Shown: piece by piece, positions 7,996-15,427 of the stretch
Layout: each line of letters starts with the position of its first letter
Position numbering within the stretch: position 1 is the first letter of the stretch
Origin: Actinomycetota bacterium
Lineage (GTDB): Bacteria; Actinomycetota; Acidimicrobiia; Acidimicrobiales; Ilumatobacteraceae
Direction of reading: 5' to 3'
DNA: 39,356 nt
Assembly (NCBI GenBank): GCA_009726095.1
Contig: WLMZ01000019.1
Location: 1 to 39,356 of the forward strand
Notes under the pieces: model-generated
The model's input: the letters and a program-made list of their open reading frames with translations, nothing else
What the model was told of the DNA's origin: nothing
Database searches by the model: none
Program-made: the position numbers and the translations under genes

Positions 7996-10260
7996 TCATT
8001 CGCCGCCGAGACGGTCCAGGGCATCTCGGGCGATACCGGTGGATGCGGTCCTCCTGGCCGACGAACCTGCGGTCAGGTCGCCGTTCTCGCCTTGCCGAAG
8101 CGCTCCGCTCGCGAGGAGGTTCGCGATCAGACCACGAGCAGCGTCGTTGTCACCCACGAGCCGAACAGCTGCCTCGATCGGCAGCGAACCCTGCCTGAGC
8201 ACGCTGAGGAGGATGCGCCGCTCGGTGGCGTCGGCATCGAGGACGCCCGCCAGACCTTGCTCCCACGCCCGTCGACCAACGGTGCGAACAACGACGGCTT
8301 CGGCGGCCCGGGCGGTTTCGGATCGCCGCTCGCCGGGTGTGAGACGGAGGTCGCCGCAGGCGCCTCCAGGACCGACCAGCGCCATACGGCGGCCTTCGGC
8401 ATCGATGATCTCCACCCGGCCGGCAACGACGAACACGACCCGGTCGGCCGGGGTGCCGTGCCGGTAGATCGTGTCGCCAGCCTCGTAGCGCTCGGTCACC
8501 ATGCGGCGGCGGATGGCCTCACGCTCGAGCGGACCGACACCGGAGAGCGCCCCCAGCTCGCCAAACTCACCCGCATCGGCACGATGCCGGTGCTCCACGT
8601 ACGACGGCACCGTTGCGAGCAGTTCGTGGTGGGTCCCCAGATGCCAGCTGCCCGCGGTCAGGTAGAGCACGAGATCGCTGGCCTCGGCCAGCTCGGGTGA
8701 CGAGACGGAGGTCAGCACCGTTCTGCCGTCGCCTCTGAGTTCGTCGATCACGCTTCGCGCGATGAGCGGATCGGCGAGCGGCCGGAGCTCACCAGTCACG
8801 ATGACCTTGGGATTGGCGAGAAGCGACATGGTGAGCAGCACCCTTTGCTGCTCACCGATCGACAGCATCTGGCCATTGACCCCGATCGGCCGATGGAGAC
8901 CGCCATCGGCGAGCTCGGCGAGGTGGCCGACACCGAGTCGTTCGAGCAGCGCCAGCGCGGCGGGTTCGTCGATGTTTGCATCGAGGGCGCCGAGGTGATC
9001 GAGGATGCTCGCGTCGACGCACCGTGCGCCGGACCCGACCGACACGAGCGGGCGCCCGGGGAGTCGGCTGGCGTCCTGGCCGTCGATGAAAGCCTGTCCC
9101 AGTGCTGGCGGGACAGCACCCGTGAGCCATGAGGCTGACTCCTCGCCTGCATGATCCACGACCACGACCCACGCTCCGCTCGGCACGTCGATCAGCGTGC
9201 CGGTCGGATCGACGAGCTGCAGTCGTGCGCCGTTGGTCGTGGTGTCGGGGTCACATTCGGCCACGTCATCGTGCCGGGTCACCGATGCGTCGAGCACCGA
9301 TTCAGCGAACGTGCCGCCCAGGCGCCCGATGCTCGCTTCCGCTTGCTGCAGCGCGCGCAGCGCAGCAGGAAGCGACTCGAGTCCGACGATGGCGAGCTCG
9401 ACGTACAGCAGCGCTGGTACGAGGTCGGTGACGCCATCGTGTTGCCAGGCGCCGAGCGCCGTGACGCCGGCGAGCCCCAGCAGCGCCACGATCCTCGTGC
9501 CGAGGTGCAGTTGGGATTCGAGGCGGTGCCGCTCGAGTGAGACCTCATCGAGGTGGTGGGCTCCAACGGTCAAGCGGCGGCCGAACCATGGCAGCAGGCC
9601 AAGGCCGCGCCCGCTCGGTAGCGCGACGAGAGACTCGTCCACCGTGGCGGCAACGCCGTCGGCGACCTCCTGCCGCGATGCGTCGGCGGCGACCAGTCGG
9701 CCCGACAAACGCGCCTCGACGGTGAGGAACAGCGGAATGGCGGCCGCCATGAGCAGCGCTGCTGTCGCGCTGAAATTGCTGAGGAAGGCGAGGGCGATGA
9801 CCACTCGCAGCGCGCCCGGCGCCAACCAGGCAACCAGGGCTTCGACGCCGTGCTCGACGCGGTCGACATCGGTGACGACGTTGGCGATCGCTGTCGTGCG
9901 CGTTGAGGAGTCGACGGCGGCGGGCGATGAGGCCATCACGTCGGCGAACGCCTGGCACCGAAATTCGAATCCCACCCGTAGCGCCAGGTGTGCGGCGCGA
10001 AGGTGCCCGGCATAGTTGACGAATGGATCGAGGGCGAGCACGACCAAGAACCCCACGATCGTCGGTGCCGTGGGGTGATGGTGGAGTAATGCCTTGACGA
10101 ACTTCGGAACCGCTGTGCTCAGTGTGACACCGGCGATCAGTACCGCCATCGTCACCACCACATCGCCGCGGCGACGGCGCAGCGTGGGCGCTACCGCAGC
10201 GAGCACTGCAGCGGGTGCTCCGAGCCAGCCCCGGCTTGCGCCGCTGGAATGATCACTCAC
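7996..10260 (-). CDS. ABC-exporter-like protein, decayed ATPase, cNMP domain
   Basis: About 754 residues from the GTG at 10260; a GTG at 10371 is also in frame, but the extra stretch is Arg/His-rich and not protein-like. Order: exporter-type membrane domain (about 25-300), NBD-like domain (340-555), cyclic-nucleotide-binding domain (575-690) and a short C-terminal region. The NBD has lost its catalytic motifs. The Walker A site reads VVDHAGEESAS with no GxxGxGKS, Walker B reads VIVTGEL with no Asp, and the H-loop His is replaced by Ser. Only a relic signature LSIGEQQRVLL stays. The cNMP cassette (GDLRLTPGERRSETARA) is also imperfect. It may be a sensory membrane protein rather than a pump. 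The stop lies 53 bases from that of the convergent malic enzyme. Confidence 0.75.
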   Translation of the reverse strand: MSDHSSGASRGWLGAPAAVLAAVAPTLRRRRGDVVVTMAVLIAGVTLSTAVPKFVKALLHHHPTAPTIVGFLVVLALDPFVNYAGHLRAAHLALRVGFEFRCQAFADVMASSPAAVDSSTRTTAIANVVTDVDRVEHGVEALVAWLAPGALRVVIALAFLSNFSATAALLMAAAIPLFLTVEARLSGRLVAADASRQEVADGVAATVDESLVALPSGRGLGLLPWFGRRLTVGAHHLDEVSLERHRLESQLHLGTRIVALLGLAGVTALGAWQHDGVTDLVPALLYVELAIVGLESLPAALRALQQAEASIGRLGGTFAESVLDASVTRHDDVAECDPDTTTNGARLQLVDPTGTLIDVPSGAWVVVVDHAGEESASWLTGAVPPALGQAFIDGQDASRLPGRPLVSVGSGARCVDASILDHLGALDANIDEPAALALLERLGVGHLAELADGGLHRPIGVNGQMLSIGEQQRVLLTMSLLANPKVIVTGELRPLADPLIARSVIDELRGDGRTVLTSVSSPELAEASDLVLYLTAGSWHLGTHHELLATVPSYVEHRHRADAGEFGELGALSGVGPLEREAIRRRMVTERYEAGDTIYRHGTPADRVVFVVAGRVEIIDAEGRRMALVGPGGACGDLRLTPGERRSETARAAEAVVVRTVGRRAWEQGLAGVLDADATERRILLSVLRQGSLPIEAAVRLVGDNDAARGLIANLLASGALRQGENGDLTAGSSARRTASTGIARDALDRLGGE

Positions 10261-10478
10261 GACGAGGTCCGGCGAGCGATCCCGGCGCTTGTGTTGTGCT
10301 CGCCGATGCCGCCTCGCAAGGAGATGATCGTGGTGATGGTGGCCCCTTAGTCGCCGAAATTCCAGTGGCACGAGTCTAGGTTCTTTGGTGCAGGGGCTGC
10401 ATCGTCGACAGTGATGGGCGATCGAATTGATCGGCTCTGCCGGGCATTGCACAGGGGGAGCCTTCGAGGGCGGACTGC

Positions 10479-10919
10479 TCACTCGGTCCATCGTGACGGG
10501 ATGCCGAGCACCTGGCGGGGGCTCTGTGCGCAACCCGACCCGATGACCAGCCAGTCGATCAAGGTCAGACCGAACTCCTCGACCACATCGGCGGCCTCGA
10601 ACCACAGCTGGTCGTCGCCGGGCAGCAGGCCGCCGCCGTCGCCGGGGCGAACGGTGGCGATGACCAGACCAGCGATATCGGTGCTGGCGCAGGCGGACAG
10701 TGCCATGGTTTCGGCGACATCCACCACGTGGAAGGGGTCGTCGGTGCCGCTGACCGACACGAGCTCGTGGCCACATCGCCCGGAGTCGAGGAACAACACC
10801 AGTGTCTCAGGAACAAGTGGGTAGCTCATTGCGAGGCCGAACACGGCGAGGGCCTGCTGAGCAGTCAGGATGGGATCGATGCGGGCGCGTGGGACGCGAC
10901 CGTGGGCAGAAACGTGCAT
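10479..10919 (-). CDS. RadC/JAMM-like protein lacking metal ligands
   Basis: A 146-residue protein that I read as a degenerate JAMM/RadC-type fold. The segment 84-127 (LVIATVRPGDGGG...PGDD...GLTLIDWLVIG) aligns by eye with RadC ILAHNHPSGDPTPS.ED...LGI.LLDHLIIG. The HNHP metal site is ATVRP here, so peptidase or nuclease-like chemistry is unlikely. An earlier part (LVLFLDSGRCGHELVSVSGTDDP) matches the RadC lead-in strands. AGGGG lies 6 bases before the ATG as Shine-Dalgarno, and a CCCCC tract upstream could pair with it. Function unknown; the fold assignment is by pattern only. Confidence 0.5.
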   Translation of the reverse strand: MHVSAHGRVPRARIDPILTAQQALAVFGLAMSYPLVPETLVLFLDSGRCGHELVSVSGTDDPFHVVDVAETMALSACASTDIAGLVIATVRPGDGGGLLPGDDQLWFEAADVVEEFGLTLIDWLVIGSGCAQSPRQVLGIPSRWTE

Positions 10920-10962
10920 GGCAAACCCCTACAGAAGTGGGTTGATTCAGTCGGGGGAAGCC
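10917..10962 (-). promoter_or_regulatory. 5' UTR element GGCTTCCCCC...GGGGTT-ATG, copy 1
   Basis: On the minus strand GGCTTCCCCC (10962-10953) is followed 23 bases later by GGGGTTTGCC and the ATG at 10919. CCCC can pair with the GGGG Shine-Dalgarno, and GGC with GCC, giving a hairpin that would hide the ribosome site. The same arrangement precedes the unrelated gene starting at 26478. Confidence 0.4.
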
Positions 10963-11013
10963 GTGAGTGCGACAGTAGCGAGGGGGTGTCGCAGTGCGCA
11001 GTGGTGGGCAGTG

Positions 11014-11265
11014 CTACGCGAAGCTCTGCAGTAGCGCCGAGGCGCCGTCGGCCTCGCGGCGTGGCACGAGGATGCGGTAGTCGCTACACACGTTGGTGAC
11101 GATATTGAACGTTTCGTTGCCGACGGCGTGAAAGCCCTCGGAACAGAGCCTGGCGACGGTCATCGGTCCGCTGGCGATGCGCACGAGCGCAACCTCCACC
11201 AACTCATCAGGATCAGCGGGTTCGCCGCGGCTGAGCATCGCGTAGAACCTCTGCAGAACGCCCAT
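11014..11265 (-). CDS. Small DUF2007-like protein
   Basis: An 83-residue protein. The start at 11265 is chosen because GGAGG lies 6 bases upstream; an ATG two codons earlier touches the GGAGG. The part ELVEVALVRIASGPMTVARLCSEGFHAVGN...YRILVPRREADGASALL resembles the DUF2007/putative signal-transducing fold, in which a strand leads into a helix and ends with a short LVP-x-D/E-A motif. The match is by pattern only. It lies upstream of, and in the same direction as, the JAMM-like gene, 94 bases away. Confidence 0.5.
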   Translation of the reverse strand: MGVLQRFYAMLSRGEPADPDELVEVALVRIASGPMTVARLCSEGFHAVGNETFNIVTNVCSDYRILVPRREADGASALLQSFA

Positions 11266-11389
11266 GCTCATCCTCCGTCTTGTTGCATACCGTAGCCGCC
11301 AGCGGCGAACTTGCGTCCCTGGGGCCCATGAGGGGCCGCTGAGACGCACGTTCGGCTTCCGCATCGCGGCGCTGCAGTAACCTTGCCGG

Positions 11390-11752
11390 ATGGCGCAGAT
11401 CACCATCTATCACAACCCGAATTGAAACTCCTCGGTCAATGCCGTGCGCATTGCAGAAGAGTTGGGCGTACCCGCCACCATCGTGGTGTACCTCAAGACC
11501 CCGCCCGATGCAGCAACGCTGGCAGAGATCATCGCCAAGTTGCAGGACCCGGTCACTGATCTGGTGCGTCGTGACGCCAACTTCGCCAAGCTGGGCCTGA
11601 CCGATGCCGATGTGGCTACCGCCGATCAGGTCATCGCCGTGCTGGTGAAGCACAAGGCGTTGCTGCAGCGGCCAGTGGTGGTCACGCCCACAGCGGCGCT
11701 GATCGGTCGCCCCAAGGAACGCATCAGCGAACTGCTGCGCCCGTACGCCTGA
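11390..11752 (+). CDS. Selenocysteine-containing ArsC-family reductase
   Basis: Reads as 120 residues if the in-frame TGA at 11423-11425 is decoded as selenocysteine. The N terminus MAQITIYHNPN-U-NSS matches the ArsC start ITIYHNPxCxxS, with TGA exactly at the catalytic Cys (residue 12). After it the frame continues uninterrupted with family features: YLKTPPDAATLAEII, DLVRRDANFAKLGL, LLQRPVVVTP and ALIGRPKERISELL. The fold is thioredoxin-like; relatives reduce arsenate with glutaredoxin or glutathione, but arsenate as substrate is not proven. A SECIS-like hairpin starts directly after the TGA. TAACCT ends 6 bases before the ATG, so the gene is probably leaderless. No selABCD gene is in the window. 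The alternatives, an inactivating mutation or sequence error, are made unlikely by the hairpin and the intact frame. Confidence 0.88.
11426..11463 (+). promoter_or_regulatory. Bacterial SECIS-like hairpin in arsC
   Basis: Immediately 3' of the TGA. Lower stem AACUCCUC (11426-11433) pairs with GAAGAGUU (11456-11463) with one mismatch. A small internal loop with a likely bulged U at 11436 follows. The upper stem CAAUGC (11437-11442) pairs perfectly with GCAUUG (11448-11453) and closes the loop CGUGC. The loop holds GU at 11444-11445, 22-23 nt from the U of UGA. SelB recognition of a loop GU and a bulged U is established for the E. coli fdhF SECIS; the distance is nearly the same here. Confidence 0.85.
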
Positions 11753-11758
11753 GCTTGC

Positions 11759-13012
11759 TCAGCCGTTCTTGGGTAGATCGCGGTAGGGGGTGGTGCGGAA
11801 ATCGCCGGGCTCTTTGGGCAGGCCCAGGCCGCGCTCGGCAGCGATGTTGCGCTGGATCTGATCGGTGCCGCCGTAGATGGCGGGCCCCGGCGAGAACACG
11901 GTGAGCTCCTGCACGGCGCCGTGCGACAACGAGTCGGCGCCCCACAACATGCCCTGTGCGCCGATGATGTGGTTGCCGATCTCGCGGGCGCGGCGCAGGC
12001 TGTGCGTGAGCAAGAGCTTGGCCAGGTTGCCCTCGACCCCGGTGCTGCCCTGTCCGCTGCGGGAGCGCATCACGTTGAGCTTGTTCAGCTCGGTGAGCGT
12101 GTGCAGTTCGGCCAGGCCCTGGCGCACCGTGGCGTCATCGATGCAACCCACCTTGCGGGCAAGGGCCGTGAGCATGGTGACGGTGTTGCCGCCAACGGCG
12201 CCCGCCGAGCTGCCGGTGCGTGATGCAACGAAGTCGCCCACGGGTCGGTCCATGTGGCCGGCGATCGTGCCGGGCAGGGCGATGCCCAGACCGCCGCCAC
12301 CGCCGCCGCTGCCGATGCTGGCGCGCTCGACCATCAGTGTGGTGTTGGCCACGGCCCAGCCGTTGTTGAGACCGCCGAGCACGTTGGCGACGGGCACCCG
12401 GGCTTCATCGATGAACACCTCGTTGAACATGGCCCGGCCGGTCATCTCGCGCAGTGGTCGTACCTCGACGCCTGGCTGATGCATGTGGAACGCGAAGTAG
12501 GAGATGCCCTGATGCTTGGGTGCATCGACGTTGGTGCGTGCCAGCAACATGCCCCAGTCGGCGTGTTGGCCGCCGCTGGTCCACACCTTCTGGCCGGTGA
12601 TCACGTATTCGTCGCCGTCGAGTTCGGCCTTGGTGCCGAGGCCGGCCAGGTCCGAGCCGGCACCCGGCTCGCTGAACAGCTGGCACCAGGCATCGGTGCC
12701 GTCGAGGATGCGCGGGATGTAGGTGGCCTGCTGCTCGGGCGAGCCATGCACCGCAATGGTGGGAGCTGCGAGCATGAGCCCGAGCCCCATCGGTGGCCCC
12801 ACGACCCCGCGATCGCCCATGGCGGTGCTGACGGCCATCGCGAGGTCGCGCGTGTAGCCCTTGCCGCCCATCGAAGCGGGCAGCATGGGCGACGCGTAGC
12901 CGCTTGCGGCCAGGCGCTGCCACCACTCAGAGACCGTGATCGACGGGTCCCATGCGCCGTCGAGCCATTCGTTGACATCGTTGCGAACCTGTTCAGCGGA
13001 GATCTGGGGCAT
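11759..13012 (-). CDS. Acyl-CoA dehydrogenase family protein
   Basis: A 417-residue flavin-dependent acyl-CoA dehydrogenase (FadE type), which would form a 2,3-double bond in an acyl-CoA. Motifs: WCQLFSEPGAGSDLAGLGT and VITGQKVWTSGGQHADWG for FAD/substrate binding, LREMTGRAMFNEVFIDEARVP, and a C-terminal ..YGGTDQIQRNIAAERGLGLP. The chain class is not determinable. The ATG at 13012 is 7 bases after TAACAT, so it is likely leaderless. Oddity: a run of six Gly (GSGGGGGGLG) encoded by GGC/GGT repeats near 12295-12312, in a position where relatives are less repetitive. Its stop lies 6 bases from that of convergent arsC. Confidence 0.93.
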   Translation of the reverse strand: MPQISAEQVRNDVNEWLDGAWDPSITVSEWWQRLAASGYASPMLPASMGGKGYTRDLAMAVSTAMGDRGVVGPPMGLGLMLAAPTIAVHGSPEQQATYIPRILDGTDAWCQLFSEPGAGSDLAGLGTKAELDGDEYVITGQKVWTSGGQHADWGMLLARTNVDAPKHQGISYFAFHMHQPGVEVRPLREMTGRAMFNEVFIDEARVPVANVLGGLNNGWAVANTTLMVERASIGSGGGGGGLGIALPGTIAGHMDRPVGDFVASRTGSSAGAVGGNTVTMLTALARKVGCIDDATVRQGLAELHTLTELNKLNVMRSRSGQGSTGVEGNLAKLLLTHSLRRAREIGNHIIGAQGMLWGADSLSHGAVQELTVFSPGPAIYGGTDQIQRNIAAERGLGLPKEPGDFRTTPYRDLPKNG

Positions 13013-13090
13013 GTGCGAGATGTTAGGAGGTCGGCTTCGTTCCGGCTCCACTGGCGTGCAGGCACCGGTGAACGCGGCTGGATCAGCAGG

Positions 13091-14497
13091 TCAGGTGGCG
13101 GGCATCCAGTTGCCATGGAATCCGGCCGGAACGCGGCGCGGCAGGTGCACGCGGGCAACCGGACCAGCGGCCATGTCGCGGGCATCGAGGATGCAGAAGT
13201 CGGTCTCGAGCGTGGCCTTGTCTGTGGCGTACACCATCAACCAGCCGTCGTTCTCGGCCGAGCCGTCGGGGTCGGCGGCAAACACCGCCTCGCCGATGCT
13301 GGTACCGTCGCCGAACGCGTAGGTGAGGTCGCTGCCGGTCTGCAGGTCGTAACGCACGATGCCGTTGAACCCGATGGTCATCGGGCCGTCGAGGGTTGCC
13401 GATGCATAGCCGTAGCGGTGCGGCAAGCCGAGCAGGCCGTCGTGCAGACGGGGGAAGTCGCTGCGCAGGTCATGCACCAACTCCTCGCGTACGGTGCCCG
13501 CAGCCAGATCGATGGTCCAGCGGGTCAGACCGACGCCGTCCATGGCCGCCATACCAGCGATGCCGTCCTCGCCCGCCTCGAAGTCGAGATCGATGCTGGG
13601 CATGCGGCAGCCGTACGCCACGATCTGGTCGCCCTGCTCCCATGCGTTCAGGAAGTGGAACACGAAGCATGGGTCGATCTCGAACCAACGCACGTCGGCG
13701 TTGGTTCCATGGCGGGGGAGTACGCCGATGCGTGCGCCGAATTTCGGCTGCCACATCGACTCGCCCTCCATCGTGGCTGCGACCACTGCCGGCAGATCGA
13801 AGAAGATGCTGTAGTTGCGTGTGGTGAGGAAGTCGTGCATCATCACCCCGCGCGGTAGCTCGATCTCGGTGGAGTGTGTCAGCACGCCGGAGCGGTCGGC
13901 CACGTGATGACGCAGGAACGGCGGGCCGGCCACGGGGTCGTAGCCGAAGAAGATCAACTCGCCCGTTTCGGGGCACCACTTCGGGTGGGCGGTCATCGCC
14001 CCGGCCAGCTTGCCGCCGAAGTCGGAGAGGCCACGCGTGTCGAGGTCGCGGGTGATCTCGGTGGGGAAGCCGCCCTCCCACAGCGCCAGATACCTGCCGG
14101 CATGGGCGACGATGTTGGTGTTGGCGGCGTTTTTGAAGATGCCGCACTCGGCCATCAGTTCCTCGGGTGGGAACGTGAAGTTGAGGATGCCCCCGAACAG
14201 CGAATGCCCGACGGCGCGCTCGTGGGCGAGGCCCGGTGTGGTGACCCAGCGGTTCCTGTACCGGGCCCGGCCGCCGTCGAGGTACACCGCATGCACCATG
14301 CCATCGCCGTCGAACCAGTGGTAGCGGCCGAGCGGCGCAAACTGCGGGTTGGCCCCGTTGCGCATGTACACGCCGTTGAGCGCAGCCGGGATCTGCCCGG
14401 TGACGCGCAGGTCGGCAACATCGAGTTCGTCAGTGACGGGAGCGAACTCGCCGAGCAGGAACGGGCTGATCTCAGGGCGGTCTTCGAGCGCTGTCAT
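13091..14497 (-). CDS. Carotenoid cleavage oxygenase family protein
   Basis: A 468-residue protein of the RPE65/carotenoid oxygenase family, an iron(II) seven-bladed propeller enzyme that cleaves a conjugated double bond in carotenoids, apocarotenoids or stilbenes. The four iron-binding His are present in their family contexts: AHPKW (His171), MHDF (His221), FVFHFLNA (His281) and GFHGNW (His461). Entry motif GVYMRNGANPQF and HWFDGDGMVHA are also typical. TACCGT ends 6 bases before the ATG, so the mRNA is likely leaderless. Upstream of and in the same direction as the acyl-CoA dehydrogenase, 78 bases apart. Substrate unknown. Confidence 0.94.
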   Translation of the reverse strand: MTALEDRPEISPFLLGEFAPVTDELDVADLRVTGQIPAALNGVYMRNGANPQFAPLGRYHWFDGDGMVHAVYLDGGRARYRNRWVTTPGLAHERAVGHSLFGGILNFTFPPEELMAECGIFKNAANTNIVAHAGRYLALWEGGFPTEITRDLDTRGLSDFGGKLAGAMTAHPKWCPETGELIFFGYDPVAGPPFLRHHVADRSGVLTHSTEIELPRGVMMHDFLTTRNYSIFFDLPAVVAATMEGESMWQPKFGARIGVLPRHGTNADVRWFEIDPCFVFHFLNAWEQGDQIVAYGCRMPSIDLDFEAGEDGIAGMAAMDGVGLTRWTIDLAAGTVREELVHDLRSDFPRLHDGLLGLPHRYGYASATLDGPMTIGFNGIVRYDLQTGSDLTYAFGDGTSIGEAVFAADPDGSAENDGWLMVYATDKATLETDFCILDARDMAAGPVARVHLPRRVPAGFHGNWMPAT

Positions 14498-14543
14498 GCC
14501 ACAACGGTAATCGGTGACGAGGAGCCACCAGAACGCGGAGCGC

Positions 14544-15011
14544 TCAGCCCTGCTCGGCCCCAGCGGCGAGGTTCTCGAGCGTGGTGACCATACCGGCCCG
14601 GTTGTGCTCGAGTCGGTCGTCCACGCCGCTCAGCGGCTTGCCCAACTTGGTCACCAGGCGGCCCCGGCGATCGGTCCAGGTCTCGGTGACGACGCAGGAG
14701 TTGGGGTCATCGAGGCCGGGTTCGATGGTGTAGGTCCAACGGGCGATCTTGATCAGCGCAACATCCACCTCGAAGGCAAACACCTTCGGCTGGTCGAGCG
14801 TCGTGACCGTGCAGATCGTGCTCCACTTCTTGTTGGCGTTCTGGTTGTTCCCCTTGAAGCGCGCCCCAACGGCCGGACCAGTGGCGCCCTTGACCCACGA
14901 GCACGACGTCGTCTCCGGCGACCAATCGCCCATGCGCGTGATGTCGGTGATCAGGCTCCACACCCGATCGGGGGAGGCCTTGACGATGCGGCTGACGGAG
15001 ATCTCAGTCAT
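14544..15011 (-). CDS. SRPBCC / polyketide-cyclase-like protein
   Basis: A 155-residue START/SRPBCC-fold protein with a deep hydrophobic ligand cavity. Start ISVSRIVKASPDRVWSLITDITRMGDWSPE is the hallmark beta strand followed by two helices, then WVKGATGPAVGARFKGNN, WTYTIEP and a long C-terminal helix. Such proteins bind or process lipids, polyketides or hormones; no substrate can be named. AAAGGA lies about 7 bases before the ATG, so unlike its neighbours this gene has a normal Shine-Dalgarno start. It follows the GlsB-like gene in the same direction. Confidence 0.88.
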   Translation of the reverse strand: MTEISVSRIVKASPDRVWSLITDITRMGDWSPETTSCSWVKGATGPAVGARFKGNNQNANKKWSTICTVTTLDQPKVFAFEVDVALIKIARWTYTIEPGLDDPNSCVVTETWTDRRGRLVTKLGKPLSGVDDRLEHNRAGMVTTLENLAAGAEQG

Positions 15012-15074
15012 GGCGGTGTCCTTTGATGAAGGTCGTGGTGACGACGGTGGTGGAGGCGAGGCGCGATGGGGACG

Positions 15075-15329
15075 TCATCGACGTCTGCCCCCGACGGCCT
15101 GCAGGACGAGCAGCAGCAGCACTGCGCCGATGGCGGCCACGAAGATGGAGCGGAGATCGAACTCGTTCACGCCGTTGTGGCCGCTCGCGTTCATCAACCA
15201 GCCACCGATCAACGCGCCGAGGATGCCCACGACGACGGTGTACAGGCATCCGCTGCGCTGGTCCTTCACGATCCAGCGTGCAAGCACGCCCGCAAGGGCT
15301 CCGATGACGATCCACGCAAATACGTTCAC
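15075..15329 (-). CDS. GlsB/YeaQ/YmgE stress membrane protein
   Basis: An 84-residue membrane protein with three hydrophobic segments: WIVIGALAGVLARWI, TVVVGILGALIGGWLM and IFVAAIGAVLLLLVLQAV. The Gly-rich pattern with GCLYTVVVGILGA-IGG is the transglycosylase-associated (GlsB/YeaQ) family, induced by stress in many bacteria but without known enzyme activity. It starts at a GTG 6 bases after TAGCCT, so it is probably leaderless. A basic tail GGRRR ends the protein on the cytoplasmic side. Confidence 0.9.
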   Translation of the reverse strand: MNVFAWIVIGALAGVLARWIVKDQRSGCLYTVVVGILGALIGGWLMNASGHNGVNEFDLRSIFVAAIGAVLLLLVLQAVGGRRR

Positions 15330-15427
15330 GGCGGCAGGCTAGACCATCTGCGGCGTGGCGTTTCGAGGCCGGTGGCGCAGGGGTCAACGGCTACCATGGC
15401 CGCCGGTATCAGCGAACAGGGGAACGT

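Noticed and set aside
11444-11752. A short ArsC-like gene starting at 11444
   Set aside because: This start removes the strand and active site of ArsC; the upstream part is intact apart from one TGA, which has a SECIS-like hairpin.
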